This document shows, piece by piece, positions 1 through 8,183 of a DNA stretch of 64,000 nucleotides (positions within the stretch are counted from its first letter, which is position 1; every line of letters starts with the position of its first letter). Below the pieces are notes generated by a model, which was not told the origin of the DNA, did no database searches, and was given only the letters and a program-made list of their open reading frames with translations. The translations under genes and the position numbers were made by a program. Source of the stretch: Planctomycetota bacterium (GTDB lineage: Bacteria > Planctomycetota > UBA1135 > GCA-002686595); assembly GCA_016795205.1 (NCBI GenBank), contig JAEUHZ010000071.1, forward strand, positions 1-64,000. Direction: 5' to 3'.

Positions 1-2
1 TC

Positions 3-368
3 GAGGTGACGGAGGAGCCGCAGACGGTCGTCGTGGACGCCCTGCCATCGCGCAGGGTGCGCGTGCTCCTGACCCGCGACGATCACGAGCTGCTGGTGAT
101 CCAAGCCGCGTCGACGGGTTGGGTGACTGGCTCCGACGCGCAGGGGATCGACGGGCACTACGAGCAGACGATCTACGTGCCGCCGGACGAATCGATCACG
201 ATCGCGGTGATCGGGCGCGACGGCGAGGTGCGGATGGGCCGGCTCGCGCCGGAGACGGGCTCGCTCGATCGCGTGACCGACCTCGACCTGCGCGTCCCGA
301 CCACGCTCGTCCGTGCAGGGGTTCCCGCGCCGGTCGAGAGCTCCGGCGCAGAGCCCGAGCCGCGCTGA
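3..368 (+). CDS. C-terminal part of an unknown protein (5' end outside window)
   Basis: The reading frame is open to the left edge of the window, so the true start probably lies upstream. A GTG at position 6 is in frame but has no supporting ribosome binding site. The visible 120 residues have no motif I recognise. They alternate short hydrophobic stretches with charged residues, which suggests beta strands, and end in an acidic, proline-rich tail (EPEPR). It could be the last domain of a larger carboxypeptidase-regulatory-like or Ig-like secreted protein, but that is a guess. It is convergent with nrdJ, and a strong hairpin separates the two. Confidence 0.5.
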   Translation, partial: EVTEEPQTVVVDALPSRRVRVLLTRDDHELLVIQAASTGWVTGSDAQGIDGHYEQTIYVPPDESITIAVIGRDGEVRMGRLAPETGSLDRVTDLDLRVPTTLVRAGVPAPVESSGAEPEPR

Positions 369-379
369 CCGCGGAAGCG

Positions 380-407
380 CGCGGGCGGCTCGTGGGAGCC
401 GCCCGCG
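380..407. terminator. Intergenic hairpin between convergent genes
   Basis: GCGGGCGGCTC (381-391) and GAGCCGCCCGC (396-406) form a perfect 11-bp stem with a 4-base loop, and C380-G407 adds one more pair. There is no T tract on either strand. It lies between the stop codons of two convergent genes, so I read it as a bidirectional terminator-like hairpin. Confidence 0.6.
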
Positions 408-444
408 TCCGTGAGCGCTGAGTGCGCCCGGCTCGTGCGTCAGG

Positions 445-3066
445 TCAGCACTGACTGAACCCGCAAGCGTGGCACTTCACGCAACCCTCCTCGAAGGAGA
501 GCACGCCGTCGCAGCTCGGGCACTTCAGCTTGTACTGCGACACGTTGCGCGGCGTGCCGGCCGGCTTCGCCGGGGTCGGCGTCGAGACCGGGGTCGGAGC
601 GGAGGCCGCGCGCTGTGCGACGTGGGCCGCTGCGGCAATGTTCGCGGCCTCGGTGGCCTTGTAGTAGCCCGTCTTGTCGAGGTCGGGCGAAGCCGTGCCG
701 AGCAGCAGCGCGTGCAGGCCGTGCTGCTCCTTGGCCTGGAGGTAGCGGCTGAGCGCCGTCGCGAGGCCGTCGGCGAGCGACATGATGCGCCCGTCCTTGG
801 TCGGCACGGACAGGCTCGAGCCGATGCCCTCGAGCTGCTTCATCGCCATCTTGAGGCTGCCGTTGCTGCGCAGCCACAGGGACAGGATGCGGCAGATCGC
901 CTCGAGGTCCGAGTTCGCGACGTCGCCGCCCTTGCCGAGCTGGGCGAAGACCTCGCGCTCGCGCTGGGCGATCGGATCGACGGAGACCTTCACGTGCATG
1001 TTGCCGAACGGCGTCATCTGCCGGATGCGCAGCGACGGCATGATCTCCGGCAGCTTGACCGGGTTCAGCTCCTCCTGGCCCGCTTCGTTGATCGTGGTGC
1101 GCAGGCCGGTCGTGGGCGCGGCGGGCGCAGGGACCGGATCGGCCGACGCGGCGGCCGGAGCGCCGTCCGCGCGCTTCGTCGAGCCCTTGAGCGCCATCGG
1201 CTGCATGTCACGGCAACCGTCGCGGTAGACGGTGACACCCTTGACGTCCTCGTCGATCGCCAGCTCGTAGATCTGCCGCACGTCGTCGACCGTGGCCTCG
1301 TGCGGGAAGTTGATCGTCTTGCTGATCGAGCTGTCGCAGTGCCGCTGGAACGCGGACTGCATCTTCATGTGCCAGTAGGGCGTGATGTCGTGCGCGGTGA
1401 CGAACACGCGCTTCATGTCGTCGGGGACGTCGTCACGGTGCTGCAAGGAGCCATGCGAGACGATGTCGTCGATCATCTCGTCCGAGTAGCAGCCGCGCTG
1501 GCGCGCCGCCTGCTCGAAGACGTAGTTGACCTCGCGCATGACCGTCGGGCGGCCCTTCTCGTCCTTCATGACCTGGCGGATGAAGGCCAGGCTGAACATC
1601 GGCTCGATCCCGCCGGAGCAGTTGGCGATGATCGAGATCGTCCCGGTGGGCGCGACCGTCGTCGTGTAGCTGTTCCGCATCTTGCGGCCGGCGCGCTCCC
1701 AGTCGGAGCCCTCCCAGGCCGGGAACACGCCGCGCTCCTCGGCCAGGATCTCGCTGGCCAGGTGCGACTCGTCGTTCATGACCTGCATGACACGCTCGCC
1801 GAAGGCCAGGCCTTCCTGCGAGTTGTAGGCGATGCCGAGCTTGTACAGCGCGTCGGCGAAGCCCATCACGCCCAAGCCGATCCGCCGCGTCGTCTTCGAC
1901 ATGTTGTCGATCTGCGGCAGCGGGTAGCGGTTGGCTTCGATCACGTCGTCGAGGAAGCGCGTCGTGGAATGGATGATCTGCTTGTAGCGCTCCCAGTCGA
2001 AGCGCGCGTCCTGTCCCTCGCCCACGACCAAGGTGCCCAGATTGATCGACCCGAGGTTGCACGAGTCGTAGGGGTGCAGCGGCTGCTCGCCGCAGGGATT
2101 CGTGGCCTCGATGAGACCGACGTTCTTGATCGGATTCCTCTCGTTGATCCGATCGATGAACACGACACCCGGCTCGCCCGTGCGCCAGGCGTGCGCGATG
2201 ATCAGGTCCCAGATCTCCTTGACCGTCCAGAACTGGTCGGTGGGACGGCCCTCGGCGTCCTTCTTCCGCAGCTTCGACCACTGCTTCGTGCGCGGATTCT
2301 GGACCTGGTGGATCGTGTCCGGCGCGTTGCGCAGCTCGTCGATGAAGCGGTTGGTGACCGTGATCGAGATGTTGTAGTTCGTCAGCAGACCGAGGTCGTC
2401 CTTGATCTGGATGAACTCGATGACGTCCGGGTGATCGACACGCAGGATGCCCATGTTCGCGCCGCGGCGGAACGCGCCCTGCTGGATGGCGTCGGTGGCC
2501 TTCGAGAACACCTGGATGAAGGACAGCGGACCTTCCGTCGTCCCACCCGAGCTGCGCACGAGGTCGCCCTGGGGCCGCAGGCGCGAGAAGCTGAAGCCCG
2601 TGCCGCCGCCCGCCTTCTGGATCAGGGCCGTCGCCTTGATCGAGTCGAAGATGCCTTCGATCGAGTCCTCGACCGGCAGGACGAAGCACGCCGAGAGCAT
2701 CCCCATCTCACGGCCCGCGTTCATGAGCGTCGGGCTGTTCGGCATGAAGAGCCGCTTCGCCATGAGCCCGTAGAACTCGCGCGCGACGGACAGCGCGCGG
2801 GCCGGCGTGCCGCCCGGGAAGGAGAGCTCGGCCTTGGCGATGTGCGACGCGACGCGCCAGAACAGCTCGCGCGGCGTCTCGCAGACCTTGCCGGTCGTCG
2901 CGTCCTTCTTCAGGTAGCGCTTCGAGAGGACGGTCGTCGCGTTCTCGGTCAGGTCCGGATCCGGCAGGTCGGCCGGCGGCGCGAGGGACTCGAGTTCGGC
3001 GAGGGCATCCACGTCGGTGCGGGGCTCCGCTTGACGGACGGTCTTCACGAGCGGGGAGGGATTCAC
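445..3066 (-). CDS. nrdJ: Vitamin B12-dependent ribonucleoside-diphosphate reductase
   Basis: Reduces ribonucleotides to deoxyribonucleotides using adenosylcobalamin as radical source (class II). The 873 residues begin with a short ATP-cone-less N-terminus. They carry a first redox Cys at about 127 (SACFVLPVEDS), the active-site NPCGEQ at 323-328 with the radical Cys325 and Glu327, then the later APTGTISIIANCSGGIEPMF segment. The C-terminus is a Cys-rich zinc-ribbon-like tail (CPSC, CHAC) typical of the long bacterial NrdJ type. The start is a GTG with GGAAG six bases upstream. The 269 bp upstream, before murJ, holds a less GC-rich patch near 3250-3280 where a promoter could sit. I could not find a cobalamin riboswitch there. 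Confidence 0.95.
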   Translation of the reverse strand: MNPSPLVKTVRQAEPRTDVDALAELESLAPPADLPDPDLTENATTVLSKRYLKKDATTGKVCETPRELFWRVASHIAKAELSFPGGTPARALSVAREFYGLMAKRLFMPNSPTLMNAGREMGMLSACFVLPVEDSIEGIFDSIKATALIQKAGGGTGFSFSRLRPQGDLVRSSGGTTEGPLSFIQVFSKATDAIQQGAFRRGANMGILRVDHPDVIEFIQIKDDLGLLTNYNISITVTNRFIDELRNAPDTIHQVQNPRTKQWSKLRKKDAEGRPTDQFWTVKEIWDLIIAHAWRTGEPGVVFIDRINERNPIKNVGLIEATNPCGEQPLHPYDSCNLGSINLGTLVVGEGQDARFDWERYKQIIHSTTRFLDDVIEANRYPLPQIDNMSKTTRRIGLGVMGFADALYKLGIAYNSQEGLAFGERVMQVMNDESHLASEILAEERGVFPAWEGSDWERAGRKMRNSYTTTVAPTGTISIIANCSGGIEPMFSLAFIRQVMKDEKGRPTVMREVNYVFEQAARQRGCYSDEMIDDIVSHGSLQHRDDVPDDMKRVFVTAHDITPYWHMKMQSAFQRHCDSSISKTINFPHEATVDDVRQIYELAIDEDVKGVTVYRDGCRDMQPMALKGSTKRADGAPAAASADPVPAPAAPTTGLRTTINEAGQEELNPVKLPEIMPSLRIRQMTPFGNMHVKVSVDPIAQREREVFAQLGKGGDVANSDLEAICRILSLWLRSNGSLKMAMKQLEGIGSSLSVPTKDGRIMSLADGLATALSRYLQAKEQHGLHALLLGTASPDLDKTGYYKATEAANIAAAAHVAQRAASAPTPVSTPTPAKPAGTPRNVSQYKLKCPSCDGVLSFEEGCVKCHACGFSQC

Positions 3067-3335
3067 TTGGAACTTCCGTAGGGCGAGAGGCCGGGCTTTT
3101 GGCCCGCGGCGGCACGCGGGTCGGTCGAGGCCGGACTGGGGATCGTTCCGCGCGCGGGGCGGGGGCGCGAGGGCCCTCTGCCCCCTCTCTTCCCCCCTGC
3201 TCGCGCCGGGAGGCCGATGGAACCCACCCTGCCCGAGGGAGGCAAGACGGCAAATAGCAACGTTGTACGCTACCCGTTGTGGAGGTGGCGGTTACGACGC
3301 CCCAACAAATGGGGGTTTCGCTGCCTCGGCCGCGC

Positions 3336-4985
3336 TCAACCCCGCGGCCCGCGGAGGTGTCGGCCGAAAGCCCGCAGCTCGGGCGCTCCGACGAGCGCCG
3401 ATAGGCCGATGTAAGTGGCTGTCGAGACTAGAATTGCGACCGCAACCCGCGCGAGAGGCACAACCGGCCCCGGCAGCAGCTCGGTCGCGAGCCAGCCCAC
3501 GCCGCAGGCGACGGCCGACGCGGCCGTGATCCGGAGGATCCGCCCCCTCTGTCCTGGCTCGCTGGCCGGCAGGCCGAGGCGGCGCAGGCCGGGCAGCAGG
3601 AGCGTCAGGTGGCACCACGAAGCGACGGCCGTCGCCAGGCCGATTCCTCCCACGTCGAGCCCGGCCCCGCTCACCAGCACCACGTTCAACGCCACGTTGA
3701 CGACCAGCGCGAACGCGGCGGCGCGCACGGGCCCGGCCTGGTCGCCCAGGGCATAACGCGCCCGCGCGACGAGCCCGGCCGCGCCCGCCGGCAGGATCGC
3801 GAGGGTCAGCATCCGCAGGCCGTCCGTGGTGCGGGCCACGCCCTCGGGGCCAAAGGCCCCGTGCTGGAAGCACAGGACCACGATCGGCTGGGCGAACACG
3901 AGCAGGCCGATCGTGGCGGGGATCGCGAGGAAGGCCACGCCGAGTTGGGTCTCGTCGTGCAGGCGCCGCAGCGCGCTCACGTCGCGCACGTGACCCAGCG
4001 CCGTGAACGCCGGAAACACCGCGCTGGTCGCGGCGATCGAGACCAGCGACAGCGGAAGCTGCTGCAGCCGCGTCGCGTAATACAGGGCCGACGGTCCGCC
4101 GTCCGCGAGCAGCGCCTCGGCCATGAAGCCGTCGAGGAGCACGTTGACCTGGTACACGGCCGCGCCGAGCGCCAGCGGCGCGCTCGACCGCAGGATGGCC
4201 CAGACTTCCGCGCCGCGGACGCGCGCCGCGCGCTCGACGCCCGGCCGCGGGGCGAGCAATCCGCTCCTGTGCAGCGCGGGCACCTGCACGAGCACGAGCA
4301 GCGCACCGCACGCCAGGACCAGGAGCGCCAGCTCGCGGGCCATGGAGAACTGCACGGTGAAGCCCGTTCCGCCCGTGTGCCGCGCCGCGACCCACAGGAG
4401 CGCGCCGATCCAGGCCGCATTCATGACCACCGGCCCGAGGCTCGGCGCGAAGAACCGCCCGCGCACGTGGAGCGCGCCGGCCGCGACGGCCGCGACGCAC
4501 GCCAGGACGACGAAGGGCAGCATGCGCGCCGCCAGCTCGCGCACCGGGCCCGGATCCGCGCCCATCCAGCCCCAGCCCGTGCCGGGCATCCGATCGGGCA
4601 GCGCGACGACGACCAGCATGCCCACCGCGGCGAACGCGCCCGACACCCAGGCCACGGTGCGCAGGATGGCCAGGAACAGCCTCCGGCCGGCCTCCTCGCC
4701 GCGCTCGGCATCCGTGCGCGTCAGCGCCGACTGCAGCGCGGTCGCCATCGCGCCCTCGCCCATCAGGCTGCGGAACAGGTTCGGGACCCGCCAGGCCGTG
4801 ACGAAGGCGTCGTTGATCGCCGAACGGTCCCCGAAGATCGCCGCGGCCAGGCTCTCGCGCACGTAGCCCAGGATTCGGCTCGCGAGCGTCAACCCCGAGA
4901 CGAGCATCGTGCGCAGCACGAGGCCGCGGTGACGGGCGACGACGTCCGCCTGCGCCGGGGACGTCGAGGCTGCGTGTCGGGTCAC
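3336..4985 (-). CDS. murJ: Lipid II flippase MurJ
   Basis: Polytopic inner-membrane protein of the MVF/MurJ family that moves the peptidoglycan precursor lipid II across the membrane. From the GTG start at 4985 the product is 549 residues with about 14 hydrophobic segments. The N-terminal part has the family hallmarks SRILGYVRE, NDAFVTAWRVPNLFR and GEGAMATALQSA. The frame stays open upstream to 5150, but that stretch (about 55 codons) is proline- and arginine-rich and unlike the family, so I chose the GTG just before RHAASTSP. It overlaps no neighbour and stands apart from other cell-wall genes. That a planctomycete carries murJ fits a peptidoglycan-containing wall. Confidence 0.9.
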   Translation of the reverse strand: MTRHAASTSPAQADVVARHRGLVLRTMLVSGLTLASRILGYVRESLAAAIFGDRSAINDAFVTAWRVPNLFRSLMGEGAMATALQSALTRTDAERGEEAGRRLFLAILRTVAWVSGAFAAVGMLVVVALPDRMPGTGWGWMGADPGPVRELAARMLPFVVLACVAAVAAGALHVRGRFFAPSLGPVVMNAAWIGALLWVAARHTGGTGFTVQFSMARELALLVLACGALLVLVQVPALHRSGLLAPRPGVERAARVRGAEVWAILRSSAPLALGAAVYQVNVLLDGFMAEALLADGGPSALYYATRLQQLPLSLVSIAATSAVFPAFTALGHVRDVSALRRLHDETQLGVAFLAIPATIGLLVFAQPIVVLCFQHGAFGPEGVARTTDGLRMLTLAILPAGAAGLVARARYALGDQAGPVRAAAFALVVNVALNVVLVSGAGLDVGGIGLATAVASWCHLTLLLPGLRRLGLPASEPGQRGRILRITAASAVACGVGWLATELLPGPVVPLARVAVAILVSTATYIGLSALVGAPELRAFGRHLRGPRG

Positions 4986-5148
4986 GCCGGCGGAGCCTAT
5001 CGGGCTCGGGGGGCCGGCCCAAGCTCGTCCCGGGCAGTCATTGCGCGCGGAACTGCTCGATTCCGCTGGCCGCGCCGGCGGCGGATGGCGCACGGAACCT
5101 CGCCAGAGCAGGCCGCATCCAAGCTCGTGCCCGCCGAGGACTCCACCC

Positions 5149-8115
5149 ATGAACTACCGCCCCCTCGCCCCCCGTCGCGCCTCCGCCGGCCTGTTCGCCG
5201 CCCTCGTGCTGCTTTCCGCTGCGGTGCAGGCGCGTCAGGCCTCCGCGTCGATCGCGGAGCACGAGGGCGCTCGCGTAGCGCCCTGGCACGAGCCCAGGCT
5301 CATCGAGGTCAAGTTCCGGGACGGCCTGTCGCTGCGCGCCCGCGCGGCCGGCTTGGACGACGGGGGCAGCGGAGCTCTGGCCCCAGCCCTCGACGTGCTC
5401 GCCACGGCCGCGCGCGGCGCGTGGTCCGCGACGTTCTCAGCCGAGCCCACCGCGATCGATGCGCTGCGCGCGCTGGCCGAGACCCGCTCTGGACGGCGTA
5501 TGCCCGACTTGGCGGCCCACTTCCGCCTGCAGCTCGATCCCGGCGTCGACGCGGGAGCGGCGCTCGACGCTCTGAATGCGCTGGCCCTCGTCGAGCGCGC
5601 CTGGCCGGCGGCGCGGCCGGTGCCGCCGCCTCTGCCGCCGGACTTCACGTCGCTCCAGGGCTACCAGCTCGCGGGCCCCACGGGCCTCGGCGCACGCGCG
5701 GCGTGGCCGCTTCCCGGCGGGACTGGTGGCGGTCAGGCGCCCGGAGGTGGAGGCCTGGGGATCCGGATCTGCAACGTCGAGTACGCCTTCAATGCGAGCC
5801 ACGTCGACCTGCCCGCCGTCACGCTCGTCCCGCCGCCGGTAGGCCACGCGCCGGTCAACCCGTTTGGGAGCGATCACCACGGGACCGCGGTCATGGGCCA
5901 GCTCTTCGCGCGCGCGAACGGTTTCGGCATCACCGGCGGCGTCTACGCTGCGGAGCCGCACTTCTCGTTCGCGCTGACGACCCAGAGCCCGGCGCCCAAC
6001 GTGGCGGACGCCATCTTCCGGGCCCTGCAGCACGTCGGGTCGGGCGACATCCTCGTGATCGAGCAGCAGACCCCGGGTCCGAACTACAACCCACCGGCCT
6101 GCTGCGCGACGGCGACCTGCGGGCCCGGCACGGACTGCCAGTTCGGCCTCGTGCCGTGCGAGTGGGATCTGGCCGTGTACAACGCGATCCGGATCGCGGT
6201 CGGTCTCGGCGTCACGGTGGTCGAGGCCGCGGGCAACGGCTCGCAGGACCTCGACGCGCCGATCTACGCGTCCGGCCACGCGCCGTTTCTCCTGGCGAAC
6301 GACTCGGGCGCGATCCTGGTCGGAGCGGGCGCCGCCCCTGGCGGCTCCACGACGGATCGGTCGCGCCTGTGGTACTCGAACCACGGGGCGACGGTCGACC
6401 TGCAGGGCTGGGGCGAGCTCGTCGCGACGCTGGGCTACGGCGACCTGTACAGCGCGGGCGGCGCGCATGAGCTCTACACGAGCATCTTCGGGGGCACGTC
6501 GAGCGCGACGCCGCTCGTCGCCGCCGCCGCGGCGCAGGTCCAGTCCATCCACCGCGGGACGACCGGGCATCCCATGCGGCCCGAGACCCTGCGCGACCTG
6601 CTGCGCGCCACGGGGTGGCCACAGCTCCCGGGCGCGCACCCCGCGACGCAGATCATCGGCCCGCGACCCGACGTGCAGGCCGCTCTCGCCGCGCTGGGAA
6701 CGCTCTTCGGCTGCGCCGGTGACGACTCCTGGAGCCCGGGGTTCTTCGGCCCGCCGGGCCGTCGTGACGCGGCCGTCAGCTACGACGCATCGCGCGGGCG
6801 CGTGCTCGTCTTCGGCGGGGAGAGCGCCGCGCTGGCGAAGCTCGGCGACCTGTGGGCCTGGAGCACGGCCGGCCCGCCGAACGGGAGCTGGACTCAGCTC
6901 ACGCCCATGACGTCGCCCGGCGCTCGCACGCAGAGCGCCATGGCCTACGACCGGCGCCGCGATCGGGTCGTGCTCTTCGGCGGCCGCACGGCTGGTGGAC
7001 TGTCGCGCGAGACCTGGGAGTTCGACGGCGCGAACTGGGACCTCCGCTCGAACACCGGTCCGCTCGCCATGGAGGGCCACGCCATGGCGTACGACGCGCT
7101 GCGCGAGCGCGTCGTGTTGTTCGCCTCGAGCGGCACGCCCACGGACTCCACCACCTGGGAATGGGACGGGACGTCGTGGTCCGGCTTTCCCAATCCCCCG
7201 CCCCCGAATCCCCATCCCGCGGTGCGCGAACGTGCTGGTCTGACCTGGGATTCGGATCGTGGGCGGCTGGTCTTGTTCGGCGGCCTGATCCCCGGCGTGG
7301 GCGACCTCGGTGAGACCTGGGAGCGCGTGGGCACGGGCTGGTCGCTCGTCGCGACCAGCGGTCCGAGCCCGCGCTCGGGCGCAGCACTGACCTACGACAC
7401 CGGGCGCCGCCGCACCGTGCTGTTCGGTGGCCACTCGTCGAGTCCCTTCGTGCTGCTCGGCGACGCCTGGGAGTGGAACGGCTTGGCATGGCGACCCTCC
7501 CTGCCGGTCGCATTGCCCGACGCGCGCTCGTATCACGCCCTCGCCTTCCACGAAGCGCGCGACACGGAGCTCGTACTGGGCGGCACGACGAGCTCGCAGG
7601 TCGCAGTCGGCGTCTATCACTACCGCCAGCGCGGCGACATGCCGGGCATCCCCTTCTGCTTCGGCGATGGCTCGGGCGCGCCGTGTCCGTGCTCGAACGC
7701 CAGCGTCCCGGGAAGTTGCACGGGTTGCCTGAGCTCGCTCGGGCTGGGCGGCAAGCTGCGCTCGACTGGCCGGGCGAGCCTCGCGAGCGACACGGTGACC
7801 CTGATCGGCACGGACATGCCGAACAGCTCCGCGCTCTACTTCCAGGGAACCCTCATGCAGTCGGGCGGTGCGGGCGTGGCGTTCGGCGACGGCCTGCGCT
7901 GCGCGGGGGGCGCGATCGTGCGTCTCGCGACACAGGTGAATGGTGCGGGAGTCTCGACCTACCCGCTGCCGGGCCAGCAACCCGTGTCACAACGCGGCTT
8001 GGTGGGCGCGCCAGCGTCGCGCACCTACCAAGTCTGGTACCGGAACGCCGCCAGCTTCTGCACGAGCGCGACGTTCAACCTGACGAATGGGTTGCACATC
8101 GTGTGGGGCGCGTAG
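5149..8115 (+). CDS. Secreted subtilase-like protein with six kelch repeats
   Basis: 988 residues from ATG 5149, with a signal peptide (MNYRPLAPRR then a hydrophobic run ending AVQA). Residues about 200-500 look like an S8 subtilisin domain: DHHGTAVMG (His244), AAGNG (oxyanion Asn) and GGTSSATPL (Ser451). The position expected for the catalytic Asp reads ICNVEYAFN, with Asn209 where the family has Asp. After it come six kelch-type blades of about 45-55 residues, each with a YD..R.R.VLFGG-like core and a W.W or TWE strand, probably one beta-propeller. The last 160 residues start FCFGDGSG, contain several Cys and end FNLTNGLHIVWGA, a C-terminal domain I associate with this planctomycete lineage. 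Proteolytic activity is uncertain because of Asn209. Confidence 0.8.
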   Translation: MNYRPLAPRRASAGLFAALVLLSAAVQARQASASIAEHEGARVAPWHEPRLIEVKFRDGLSLRARAAGLDDGGSGALAPALDVLATAARGAWSATFSAEPTAIDALRALAETRSGRRMPDLAAHFRLQLDPGVDAGAALDALNALALVERAWPAARPVPPPLPPDFTSLQGYQLAGPTGLGARAAWPLPGGTGGGQAPGGGGLGIRICNVEYAFNASHVDLPAVTLVPPPVGHAPVNPFGSDHHGTAVMGQLFARANGFGITGGVYAAEPHFSFALTTQSPAPNVADAIFRALQHVGSGDILVIEQQTPGPNYNPPACCATATCGPGTDCQFGLVPCEWDLAVYNAIRIAVGLGVTVVEAAGNGSQDLDAPIYASGHAPFLLANDSGAILVGAGAAPGGSTTDRSRLWYSNHGATVDLQGWGELVATLGYGDLYSAGGAHELYTSIFGGTSSATPLVAAAAAQVQSIHRGTTGHPMRPETLRDLLRATGWPQLPGAHPATQIIGPRPDVQAALAALGTLFGCAGDDSWSPGFFGPPGRRDAAVSYDASRGRVLVFGGESAALAKLGDLWAWSTAGPPNGSWTQLTPMTSPGARTQSAMAYDRRRDRVVLFGGRTAGGLSRETWEFDGANWDLRSNTGPLAMEGHAMAYDALRERVVLFASSGTPTDSTTWEWDGTSWSGFPNPPPPNPHPAVRERAGLTWDSDRGRLVLFGGLIPGVGDLGETWERVGTGWSLVATSGPSPRSGAALTYDTGRRRTVLFGGHSSSPFVLLGDAWEWNGLAWRPSLPVALPDARSYHALAFHEARDTELVLGGTTSSQVAVGVYHYRQRGDMPGIPFCFGDGSGAPCPCSNASVPGSCTGCLSSLGLGGKLRSTGRASLASDTVTLIGTDMPNSSALYFQGTLMQSGGAGVAFGDGLRCAGGAIVRLATQVNGAGVSTYPLPGQQPVSQRGLVGAPASRTYQVWYRNAASFCTSATFNLTNGLHIVWGA

Positions 8116-8136
8116 CGAGCGTCCAGCCAACACGCG

Positions 8137-8163
8137 CGCGCCCGGATGACCGACGCGGGCGCG
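8137..8163. terminator. Possible terminator-like hairpin
   Basis: CGCGCCCG (8137-8144) pairs with CGGGCGCG (8156-8163) across an 11-base loop, in the 68-bp gap between two convergent genes. No T tract follows on either strand. In DNA this GC-rich such a stem could arise by chance. Confidence 0.3.
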
Positions 8164-8183
8164 GCGTCGCCGAACGCCGCCGC

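Noticed and set aside
469..3081. 870-codon open frame on the plus strand opposite nrdJ
   Set aside because: It mirrors nrdJ almost exactly. Its translation is Arg-, Ala-, Val- and Asp-rich with no domain; it arises from strong GC bias at third codon positions.
3067..3335. Possible cobalamin riboswitch before the B12-dependent reductase gene
   Set aside because: I could not find the conserved B12-box or a suitable stem pattern. A covariance-model search (Rfam cobalamin family) would decide.
3609..6470. 953-codon open frame on the plus strand across murJ and the subtilase
   Set aside because: It spans two real genes in other frames, and its translation is low-complexity Arg/Ala/Gly/Gln/Asp.
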